From Halisarca cf. caerulea (lineage: Eukaryota; Porifera; Demospongiae; Chondrillida; Halisarcidae), in assembly GCA_963170055.1 (NCBI GenBank), contig CAUJGJ010000242.1, positions 4,713,359 through 4,728,358 of the forward strand: a stretch of DNA of 15,000 nt, written 5' to 3'. The notes beneath the pieces were generated by a model. That model searched no databases, was not told where the DNA came from, and saw nothing but the letters and a program-made list of their open reading frames with translations. Position 1 is the stretch's first letter. The number at the start of each line of letters is the position of its first letter. Positions 1 to 14,970 of the stretch are shown here, one piece after another. The translations under genes were made by a program, and so were the position numbers.

Positions 1-534
1 AATCCCTGCACTGGTTAGAGACCTCATCATTTGAGGAGCGTCGTGCATCCGACCTGAGTCAACGACAGATGGATCTTCTTCTTCTTCCGTTTCCTTTTCT
101 TGGTACAGCTCGTTAAATTTAATGTTGCCCTTGTTATCCGCCTGCACAAGCGTTCGTACATCTTCACTGCTCGACAGCCCAGCTTGATCAACAGGGTACG
201 ATTCGCTCGTGTTAACTTCTTCAAACCATAATTCTACCTCCCCGCGTGCTCGCCTAGTGTAGAGACGAACTTTAGCGATAGCAACCACTTGCCCAAGGAG
301 AGCCCCGTGCATCCATCGCTCCTTCTCGTGGTCGTAGTACATAACAGGCGTCCCTTCTTTGTACGCCTCGCTGAGCTGGATCGTGAGCGGTTTGATCTCC
401 GATTTCGGACATAATTGGGAAAGAGGCTCCTCAGAATTTTCAACCTGCAGCAGAGAAGGGAACGGGAGATTTGCACGCGATGAAACATCAATACACACAA
501 CACTGACCGAAGATGCAGCCCCCTGTGGCACCAT
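1..534 (-). CDS. Unrecognised protein, partial, runs off left edge
   Basis: On the minus strand the frame beginning at the ATG at 534-532 is open without a stop to base 1 (178 codons, last codon 3-1). I do not recognise the family. It starts MVPQGAASSV; a central part rich in charged and aromatic residues reads EGTPVMYYDHEKERWMHGAL (about residues 61-80), followed by basic LYTRRARGEVELWFEEV (about 92-108), and an acidic run ETEEEEDP lies near residue 155. No signal peptide or membrane segment is evident. An in-frame TAA lies just upstream of the ATG, so this is either the true start or the exon begins at a splice acceptor (CCACAG, ending at about 523). Charge-balanced composition and a 534-base stop-free frame argue for real coding, but it could also be part of a mobile element. 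The gene would be divergent from WDTC1 copy A, about 560 bases away. Confidence 0.55.
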   Translation of the reverse strand, partial: MVPQGAASSVSVVCIDVSSRANLPFPSLLQVENSEEPLSQLCPKSEIKPLTIQLSEAYKEGTPVMYYDHEKERWMHGALLGQVVAIAKVRLYTRRARGEVELWFEEVNTSESYPVDQAGLSSSEDVRTLVQADNKGNIKFNELYQEKETEEEEDPSVVDSGRMHDAPQMMRSLTSAGI

Positions 535-562
535 AGACTGTTATAGAGTCTATGGTGGCACA
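524..562. repeat. Inverted repeat over the start of the left-edge ORF
   Basis: Arms 524-539 and 547-562 are 16 bases long with one mismatch (core CCATAGACT / AGTCTATGG) around a 7-base loop. The ATG of the left-edge ORF lies within the left arm. A second small palindrome sharing CATAGAT lies at 623-637. It could be a transposon terminus or a hairpin in a 5' leader. Confidence 0.6.
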
Positions 563-1094
563 GTATGAGGATCTAAAAGACCTCTAAGGTCAAAGTGCAG
601 GCAGACTTGCAGTGGCTCAAACCATAGATTATCTATGCTCCAACAGGGGATTTTAAAAATTGCCGAACTGAAAAACTATCTCACTATAATCAGTATTGAG
701 AAGGTGAAGAAGTACCGTCTTACGTTCAAAAGGAGCTCTCCACGGACCCACAACGGTAAAGATCGGATCATCTATTTCTAGCAGCGTTGCAGAAAAAACT
801 CACTCGGTAGAGCGTCTTTGGACCAAGTTTTAGAACAGTTCCCGCCGTCCATTGGTCTTTGCGTGACTTTCGGACGTAAATTTGACTCCCCGACCGCATC
901 TGCGACCCTTGAAAGAATACCTCCCTCGAAGAAGACTCTCGCTCGCTAGTTAGGGAGGGTCTTGCTGCTTTTGCGAGTCCTCCAAATAATACGGAACTCC
1001 TGAATTTATATGCAATTTATACAGCATATACATAATAGTCTGGTTATTGATTTACATCCTAAGTGAATTCATACTGTTGAGTGGACTGGATAAA
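535..1094. other. Intergenic region with presumed WDTC1 promoter
   Basis: No confident gene. From 846 onward the sequence is shared with 13027 onward, so the promoter-proximal 249 bases before the WDTC1 ATG are duplicated. An ATTGG (inverted CCAAT) lies at about 851-855, roughly 240 bases before the start codon. No TATA box at a convincing position was seen. A short minus-strand stop-to-stop frame at 653-799 is described in the findings. Confidence 0.4.
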
Positions 1095-8267
<7,173 letters not shown>

Positions 8268-8287
<20 letters not shown>

Positions 8288-8319
8288 CCCGATATTTGAA
8301 TGCCGGCAATGCTAGCCCA
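8268..8319. repeat. 28-bp tandem duplication spanning the WDTC1 stop codon
   Basis: Twenty-three bases from TTGAATGCCGGCAA to CTAGCCC at 8268-8290 recur at 8296-8318 with one substitution, period 28. The first unit contains the last four codons and stop of WDTC1; the second lies in the 3' UTR. Confidence 0.9.
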
Positions 8320-8590
8320 ACAGCTTTCTTATGCGAAGGCCTATGTTAGCATTTGTGATCTTTTGAAAGTGAAACGACACAATACTTTATTGCTCACTCA
8401 ATGGAACGATCTCTGTTATAATTGTATAACAATTATATTATTTGCATGCCATTTCTATTTTTATTGTAACAAATTAAATGTATATTATTGCTATAGGTAC
8501 AATTGTGTATTTTAATTAGACAGGTAAAATTAAAATGCCACGCTGCCATTTGATACAAGCTAGAAGTTAACATGAATGTGTATTACGTAC
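8288..8590 (+). other. WDTC1 3' UTR region
   Basis: AT-rich non-coding sequence after the stop. A possible polyadenylation signal ATTAAA lies at 8473-8478; no AATAAA in a better position was seen. Extent of the UTR is unknown. Confidence 0.4.
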
Positions 8591-8750
8591 ATTGGCGTAG
8601 GAATGACTTGTACTTTTTGGGGGGGGGGGGCTCATTCAATATCATGTGCAGTTTATGTGCAGTATAATAGCTTGTTCAATATATGATCAGGCAAACATTG
8701 GGGGGGCTATAGCCCCTCCAGCCCCCATGGTTCCTGCACCTATAATGTAC
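8589..8750. mobile_element. Probable short inverted-repeat element
   Basis: Left end ACATTGGCGTAGGAA (8589-8603) and right end TTCCTGCACCTATAATGT (8731-8748) are imperfect inverted repeats. Inside are a G12 run (8619-8630) and GGGGGGGCTATAGCCCCTCC with a following CCCCC, a pattern common at the ends of small non-autonomous DNA elements in invertebrates. Superfamily not assigned. Confidence 0.5.
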
Positions 8751-8762
8751 ATACACAGACCG

Positions 8763-8796
8763 TAGACACTCTATACTACGTAGTATAGAGTGTCTA
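8763..8796. repeat. Perfect 34-bp palindrome
   Basis: Two 17-base arms, TAGACACTCTATACTAC and its exact reverse complement, with no spacer. Intergenic, 13 bases after the element at 8589-8750. Confidence 0.92.
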
Positions 8797-9185
8797 TGTG
8801 CACAGACTGCACAGTGGGAACCATGTACTCGACACGAAACTCGAGCTAGGGACTGACAAACATGTAGTGTTCATCACATCAAAAGTTCATGTTATCAGAA
8901 CAAGTAGGCATAGTAGGAGTACTGAGGGGTTAGGTATTGTTAGAAGGGGCCATTTCCTGCATGCTTTCATGTTAGCCAAAATTTCATGTTATAAGGAAGT
9001 TTGTGCTACCATGTAGAGTTCCATTGTTATGTGCATACGTATGTACTCAGTGCATGTGTGTGCATGCAGCGCATGTGTACACAGTGTATTGTGTGTGCAC
9101 AGACTATTGTGAGCATGTATGTATGCAATAGTGCGTGTCTGAACAATTTTCTATAAAATATACACTACATCCTATAGGAGTACAA
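8797..9185. other. Intergenic, nothing recognised
   Basis: No supported gene. A 72-codon ATG frame at 8798-9016 has no recognisable features. The stretch 9020-9130 is rich in TGCATG/TGTG-type alternating purine-pyrimidine sequence. Confidence 0.5.
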
Positions 9186-9189
9186 CCGT

Positions 9190-9776
9190 GCACAGGCACT
9201 GCAAACTATGTAACCTGGTGCATACACACACAGGCACTGCAAACTATGTAACCTGGTGCATACACACACAGGCACTGCAAACTATGTAACCTAGTGCACA
9301 CACACACAGGCACTGCAAACTATGTAACCTGGTGCATACACACACACAGGCACTGCAAACTATGTAACCTAGTGCACACACACACAGGCACTGCAAACTA
9401 TGTAACCTAGTGCACACACACACACAGGCACTGCAAACTATGTAACCTAGTGCACACACACACAGGCACTGCAAACTATGTAACCTGGTGCATACACACA
9501 CAGGCACTGCAAACTATGTAACCTGGTGCATACACACACAGGCACTGCAAACTACGTATGTAACCTGGTGCATACACACACAGGCACTGCAAACTACGTA
9601 TGTAACCTGGTGCACACACACACACAGGCACTGCAAACTATGTAACCTGGTGCACACACACACACAGGCACTGCAAACTACGTATGTAACCTGGTGCATA
9701 CACACACAGGCACTGCAAACTATGTAACCTGGTGTACACACACACAGGCACTGCAAACTATGTAACCTAGTGCCTG
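9190..9776. repeat. ~39-bp minisatellite, about 15 units (intergenic)
   Basis: Units of 38-44 bases built on GGCACTGCAAACTATGTAAC followed by CTGGTGCA (or CTAGTGCA) and a short CA run of varying length. Four units carry CTACGTATG in place of CTATG. It lies between the 3' ends of the two convergent genes. Confidence 0.96.
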
Positions 9777-9784
9777 TACATGAT

Positions 9785-9941
9785 GAATTCTCACTAATCC
9801 GCCACACTTCATTTTGAGACATCTGGGTGGATTAACGAGTTTGGAGGACTGTTAAAATCAATGTGCAGCCTTTTAATCAACTCATGCACAGAATTGATTG
9901 CTGGTTTGGTGGATAAAGGGGTGGCAAATTAATGAGAATTC
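9785..9941. mobile_element. Probable 157-bp MITE
   Basis: GAATTCTCACTAATCCGCCA at 9785-9804 is repeated inverted at 9922-9941 with 3 mismatches in 20. The interior has no coding capacity. No certain target duplication. It lies just downstream of the UPF0415 homologue; an ATTAAA on the minus strand inside it (9872-9877) could serve as that gene's polyadenylation signal. Confidence 0.55.
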
Positions 9942-10029
9942 ATTTTGTGGCATACAATTCTCCAACAAAATTGTGAATTATGTGTTGCAGATGTCATACC
10001 AATAGAACTACATTATCAATGGTTACAAG

Positions 10030-10345
10030 TCAATTTGTCAAAATGCATTCTTTTGGAATCACACAGTCAATGATGTTTGGCTTGTGAGGCTCTTTGCACA
10101 GCTCCGCTAAGGAGCGAGGTGGATGTAACAGGGCCGATACAACAACTCCCTGTTAGTGATGAAATGGGAACAGATACATAGCTACATGTAAATGCTCATG
10201 CACAACACTACACATGTGCGTGGTGTTTAGATCACTTGGTAAGCAGATAAACAGACTCAGAGACAGGCATGTACACACATACAAGCACACATGCATGTGC
10301 ACACAACATGCGCGCACACACATGACACACACAACATGCATGCAT

Positions 10346-10407
<62 letters not shown>

Positions 10408-11405
10408 GCTGCTTGGCAGCTTGAATAAACTTTCGATTTGAAGTGAGAGTTACAGCCTTGAGGCTATCCCCAGTTCCAAATATAATCTGAAATGGAAGCA
10501 AAGGAGACTAGGTAAATACGCATTATGCCCCATGTATGTTCACGTCTCACTACTGGACAAACCTTTGCTTTGGCTTTTACAGCTGCTGTCTCTCTCAGAC
10601 TGGACACTCTACCAGACACTATGTCTGGAACAATGGTTATCCCATCAATGAGCTCCCTAAACAAAATACACACACACACACACACTATTGAAGGCTACAT
10701 CCTGTGGTATGAGAGGCAGTTTTGACTTGTGCATGGAGACAAGAGGCAAAATGGACTGGTATAGAATGATGATGATCAACAAGTTGGGTATATCTGGTGT
10801 GCAGGCAGTGTATTTTGGTAGGTCTCAAAGTATCCTCTAACGTCTGCACCAAAATCCTACTATGGACTTGTACAATCAGTGGCAGTGTCAACTCATGTAC
10901 TGTACAATGACCAAAGGCAGTGTCAACTCATGTACTGTACAATGACGAAAGGCAGTGTCAACTCATGTACTGTACAATGATGAGAGGCAGTGTTGTCTTG
11001 TGTACAATGATGAGAGGCAGTGTTGTCTTGTGTACAATGATGAGAGGCAGTGTTGTCTTGTGTACAATGATGAGAGGCAGTGTTTTCTTGTGTACAATGA
11101 TGAGAGGCAGTGATGTCTTGTGTACAATGATGAGAGGCAGTGTTGTCTTGTGTACAATGAGGAGAGGCAGTGTTGTCTTGTGTACAATGATGAGAGGCAG
11201 TGTTTTCTTGTGTACAATGATGAGAGGCAGTGTTTTCTTGTGTACAATGATGAGAGGCAGTGATGAACAAGAAGAAACATGGACTTACTTTGCTCTTTCC
11301 TTTTCCAATGGTCCTCCACTTATCTTCACAATCTCTTGAAAATTCTCCAAAGCTGTCATGCATGCCACAATCTTTTTACCTTTGGAAGAAACATAATGTA
11401 CGTAA

Positions 11406-11443
<38 letters not shown>

Positions 11444-11452
11444 CACACACAC

Positions 11453-11504
<52 letters not shown>

Positions 11505-12082
11505 TTGGCGGCTGACTCCAGTAACGGCCACAGTTTCTCCTTCTCTTCCTGCCTTGCTTGTTCCTGTAGAAAGCGATTCTTAAAACCGCACACATGCCTG
11601 TCATGGGTCAGCTCTGATACCCATGCTATCATTGTCGACACATCCAGATTGATGATGTCCCTACAGACACCAGAACACACACAACATGCAGTGAACTACA
11701 ACAGCAATAGAGCAACATTTGTGACTCTGCACATGTACATATGTACAAAACGCAGCAAGGAAAGGTAGAGAAATACACTCATTTCTTGGTGCTCAAGGTA
11801 GTGCTTGGGGGTGAGTGTCTCCACTTGATGTCTGGGCACCTAATTCCTCCCTTTCCACCCATAGACCACAAACATAGCCCAAAACAGTTGCCTCCTCACC
11901 CCCTTCAAGAAATTTCTAAATATGGTTGTGGTAGCCCTAACAATAATATGTACATACGTTACTCCAGGCAGAAAGCATGCAAATGAGTACGTATACCACT
12001 AGAAATGCACTCTCACCACAAGCTCAGCTCACTTTTCCTTTATGTCCTCGTCTTCCACATAAATGCTCCTTTCTCCACTCAT
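10030..12082 (-). CDS. UPF0415 (C7orf25-like) DUF1308 protein, 6 coding exons
   Basis: Minus-strand exons in reading order: 12082-12033, 11660-11503, 11379-11289, 10656-10563, 10486-10406, 10149-10030 (stop TGA 10032-10030). All introns are GT-AG and frame is kept through phases 2, 1, 2, 0 and 0, giving 594 bases and 197 residues. It aligns along its length to the C-terminal half of human C7orf25 as I recall it: [56 protein letters not shown] and [15 protein letters not shown] match in order. The family's biochemical role is not established. Human C7orf25 is about 421 residues; here only the DUF1308 half is present. The ATG is preceded, in frame and in the same exon, by TAA, so this exon cannot continue an N-terminal half. 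A non-coding first exon probably ends at 12267 (CCC|GTAAGT) and splices to the acceptor at 12122-12123 (TCCAG|GGC). Convergent with WDTC1. Confidence 0.9.
10347..10405. repeat. CA/GT microsatellite at the donor of UPF0415 coding exon 5
   Basis: On the gene's strand the sequence reads CAGCAG|GTGTGTGT, the GT repeat starting with the first intronic base and running about 59 bases. Confidence 0.97.
10668..10685. repeat. Short CA microsatellite near the coding exon 4 acceptor
   Basis: Nine CA units, on the minus strand just upstream of the acceptor TTTTGTTTAG at 10657-10666 of the UPF0415 homologue. Confidence 0.9.
10881..11262. repeat. 35/30-bp minisatellite (UPF0415 intron)
   Basis: Three 35-base units (GGCAGTGTCAACTCATGTAC then TGTACAATGAC) followed by about nine 30-base units (GGCAGTGTTGTCTTGTGTAC then AATGATGA). 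The 30-base period is divisible by three and gives a decapeptide-repeat ORF on each strand, which is not a gene. Confidence 0.96.
11407..11502. repeat. CA/GT microsatellite at the donor of UPF0415 coding exon 2
   Basis: On the gene's strand GCCAAAG|GTGTGTGT: the GT repeat begins at the splice site and fills about 96 of the 123 intron bases, with two GC interruptions. Confidence 0.97.
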
Positions 12083-12121
12083 AATGGTTTAATTTTTGTG
12101 TGTACCAATGCACCAATTGCC

Positions 12122-12600
12122 CTGGACATGTAATAATGAGAAATTGATAGATGGATTAGGCAAAATAATTAAAAATATCATACCATGATTAAAGTCTTGG
12201 AAACAATCATTCAACAATTAAATATTATAACAAATACACAATCTACTATTGAAACAGTCTACTTACGGGCGAGGTCTATAGATCTATTACTGCTAAAGCA
12301 TCGTCTGTTACTTGTTCATGACAGATGGAGTAAACGCACGGCCATTTTCGTAGAGTAGGATATTTCCGTAAATTGATCACTATGTCGACACAAACAGACA
12401 AACAAAACAGAGGGATTTCCATGGCAACCATGAGAACGAAACCGTTTTCTTGTGGGTGATGCCACATGATCTCATCGTTTCCTGAACAGAATGGCGCGTT
12501 AAAAATAGGAAATGAATGTCACAATTCTTTTCCGGACATTGCCGCCATTACTTTTAGTTTGAGCGATACAGAAGATTTACATTGTAGATTTTGTTATTTT
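12122..12600 (-). promoter_or_regulatory. Likely 5' region of the UPF0415 homologue
   Basis: On the minus strand a donor consensus CCCGTAAGT occurs with its exon edge at 12267, suggesting an upstream non-coding exon. An X-box-like (RFX-type) sequence, GTTGCCATGGAAAT, lies at 12428-12415 on that strand. It fits the two half-sites separated by AT except for the final base. The transcription start is not visible. The region may be shared with a plus-strand unit beginning near 12600. Confidence 0.35.
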
Positions 12601-12630
12601 TTGTGAATATCCGTGTATTCAAATATAAAT

Positions 12631-12939
12631 ATGCCTTGTAAAGCTGGTAGCATTGCAATACTGAAAGTCCTAAGGGTTCATTGCTATGACTATATTGAGC
12701 AATCACATAGCATGCATTGTATTTATACATTTCTGAACCGTGACAACAAACTTTGCGTGCTTTGCAGTCCGGAAATGTATGGATATTCTGTACCACTAAA
12801 TGCTGGTGGATGCTTCGATCAACTTGATGAGAATATTACTGTATGCTGGTACTATCCTCCACCTGGGCCAAGCCGGCAATGCCAGCCAGAGTACCTCATT
12901 TGGGGTGACAAGCTGCAAAAGATGTCCATCAGGCTATGA
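12631..12939 (+). CDS. Hypothetical ORF, unrecognised
   Basis: ATG frame of 102 codons, beginning MPCKAGSIAILKVLRVHCYD and Cys/Tyr-rich; contains CWYYPPPGPSRQC. No known domain recognised, and it may be chance. A good splice acceptor (TGCTTTGCAG ending 12767) lies inside. An overlapping frame (12827-12970) ends SCKRCPSGYEDAINTHESV, resembling a cysteine-rich extracellular module, so the stretch could be a degraded or partial exon. Confidence 0.2.
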   Translation: MPCKAGSIAILKVLRVHCYDYIEQSHSMHCIYTFLNRDNKLCVLCSPEMYGYSVPLNAGGCFDQLDENITVCWYYPPPGPSRQCQPEYLIWGDKLQKMSIRL

Positions 12940-13279
12940 AGATGCAATTAATACTCATGAATCAGTGTAGTCAATACTTGTTTGATTAATGGTAGTCTCA
13001 GCAGCACTGTACATCCATTGGTCTGACGTCCATTGGTCTTTGCGTGACTTTCGGACGTAAATTTGACTCCCCGACCGCATTTGCGACCCTTGAAAGAATA
13101 CCTCCCTCGAAGAAGACTCTCGCTCGCCAGTTAGGGAGGGTCTTGCTGCTTTTGCGAGTCCTCCAAATAATACGGAATTCCTGAATTTATATGCAATTTA
13201 TACAGCATACCTATACATAATTGTCTGTGTTATTGATTTACATCCTAAGTGAATTCATACTGTCGAGTGACTGAATAAA

Positions 13280-14970
13280 ATGGCCGCTGGCAACAAGAGT
13301 TTGTTTAGTTTGCTTCGCGAAAGAGAAATTCAGGTAGGCATCGAGTCTGGATAGGTGTGCAAACCATTTATGTCCAAAACAATTACGAGGGAGTTTTATT
13401 CGACGTTTAGCACATCCCATTGACAGAGGAACGATTTTTGGTAGTTGGATGGTCTATGCTGCCCCAGGCCGTCCCAAGGCACGAACATCCGCCTCTCATC
13501 TGTAGCCACTGATATCTGTATAGCATTACAACTAACCAAGTAGTGTATCCGTCAAAAACACACACAGCGGGTAGAATTTGATGAGTTCCGCGTGGTCCAC
13601 CAACTATACGTATGTTCATATGTACGTGGAGAATATCTTTGTGTTTGGTTTGTGTGTACGTGCCATTCTGTTAATGAACCTTCAAAGCACGTGCAGTGGA
13701 AACCGTTTAGCATGAAGTGCATGGCGTAACAAGAAATATTGCTTGACCATAACATTGTCTGTGGCTGTGTGGGGCTATGCCGTGTATTGGATGCTTTCAA
13801 CAAGAAGTTATTTTATGGACAAAAATCTTCTTGAGCTTCTCTTCGCACAAACATTCAAACAGTTCAATAACCGTAGAACGTTTCGATCTGTGGAGTTTCA
13901 TCAGCTATAGTATCAGTGTAGAGATGAACATGCACCAAATTCTTTTAAGCAAAGCAACTTCTTTTTCTAGAAGTTGCTTTTCTGTACCACGAGATTCTTG
14001 TCAAGCAGTTTCCGCTGTATGTTTTTGTGCAGCAGCTAATGTGGTCACATGGTTAGCACTAGTCTCGTGAACCAGACCCCTTCCTTTTCTCCATTTTACA
14101 AACATGGGTGTATTTATAAAATGGATGGTGGGAAGGGGTCTGGTTCACGAGACTAGGTTAGCACATGACTGTGTTTCATTTTATTTATCCACATCACAAA
14201 GTTGGCACCCTGCTACCCACTGATCTGTTGGCACCCCACGACCACTGATCTGTTGGCACCCTGCTGTTTAGTGTAGTGCTAATGTAGTGGAAACTCGTAA
14301 TTAAAATGCTCTTTCAGTGAATGGTGCGTTGGCTGACGATGTAGTACATAATGACCTCTTGCTCCCTCTTTGTTTCCCTGTTAGCCTACCTACCAGCAGC
14401 TGACGGGCCTGGAGCGACAACTGGTGTGTAACCACTCACTCCTGGACAGATTGGTCTTGCACAAGTCTTTGGAGGTATGCTTTGCATGTGTCTGTGTTAG
14501 TCCCTTGTGACCTCCCCCTCCCCCTCCTCCCTCTCCCCCTCCTCCTCCTCCCTCTCCCCCCTCCTCCTCCCTCTCCCCCTCCCCTCCTCCCTCTCCTCCT
14601 CTTCCTCCTCCCTCTCCCCCTCATCCTCCTCCTCCCTCTCCCCCTCCTTCCTCCTCCCGCTCCCCCTCTTCCTCCTCCCTCTCCCTCTCCTCTTCCTTCT
14701 CCCTCTCCCCCCTCTTCCTTCTCCTCCCTCTCCCCCTTCTCCTCCTCCTCCTCCCTCTTCTCCTCCTCTCCCTCTCCCCCTCCCCTCCTCATTCTCCCCT
14801 TCCACTTTTCCACCTCCTCCTCCTCATCCTCCCCCCTCCTCCACCCTCCCTCCTCCTCCCCCTCCTCCCTTCCACCTTCCCTCCTCCTCATTCACCTCCC
14901 CATCCTCCTCCCCTCCTCTGCAGGGACATTCTGGTTGTGTGAACTGTTTGGAGTGGAGCAGAGATGGAAG
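13280..14970 (+). CDS. WDTC1: WDTC1 copy B, exons 1-3 (partial, continues past window)
   Basis: Exons at 13280-13333, 14385-14474 and 14924-14970 reproduce copy A exons 1-3, with the same splice sites and phases (0, 0, 2). Together they encode residues 1-63: the N-terminal leader and the start of WD repeat 1 (GHSGCVNCLEW). The only exonic difference from copy A is CGA to CAA in exon 2, changing Arg30 to Gln. No stop or frameshift is present, so the visible part is not a pseudogene. Whether exons 4-8 follow cannot be told, since the window ends 30 bases into intron 3. If complete, it would be a tandem paralogue about 12 kb from copy A with the UPF0415 gene between them. Confidence 0.85.
13953..13978. 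repeat. Hairpin specific to copy B
   Basis: AGCAACTTCT (13953-13962) and AGAAGTTGCT (13969-13978) are perfect inverted repeats around a 6-base loop. Copy A has only the right arm (about 1761-1771), so an insertion or deletion of about 18 bases distinguishes the copies. Confidence 0.8.
14060..14155. mobile_element. 96-bp MITE-like element in intron 1 (copy B)
   Basis: The same insertion as at 1853-1949. Here the flanking target duplication is perfect, GGTTAGCAC at 14051-14059 and 14156-14164, and the inverted repeats pair better (both read GTGAACCAGACCC), so this copy is closer to the ancestral insertion. Confidence 0.8.
14201..14270. repeat. 25-bp minisatellite, about 2.5 units (copy B)
   Basis: Same unit as 1996-2764 and same position in intron 1, but only two full units and a partial one before the shared flank resumes (TTTAGTGTAGTGCTAATGTA). 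Confidence 0.93.
14513..14923. repeat. Pyrimidine-rich tract filling intron 2 (copy B)
   Basis: About 410 bases of CCTCC/CTCTCC/TTCC sequence, running directly into the exon 3 acceptor CTCTGCAG. It occupies the same place as 3028-3528 but its internal pattern is different (CCCTCTCCCC predominates; no CACCACC block; no 183-base duplication). Confidence 0.95.

Noticed and set aside
8798..9016. 72-codon plus-strand ORF
   Set aside because: No recognisable motif, no splice context, and it begins at the edge of a palindrome; the length is expected by chance.
10920..11339. 139-codon ORF with a ten-residue repeat, and antisense repeat ORFs
   Set aside because: Produced by the 30-bp minisatellite, whose period is a multiple of three; it lies in an intron of the UPF0415 homologue.
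12276..12467. 63-codon minus-strand ORF upstream of the UPF0415 start
   Set aside because: It ends in TAG shortly before a likely donor at 12267 and does not resemble the missing N-terminal half; better seen as 5' UTR.
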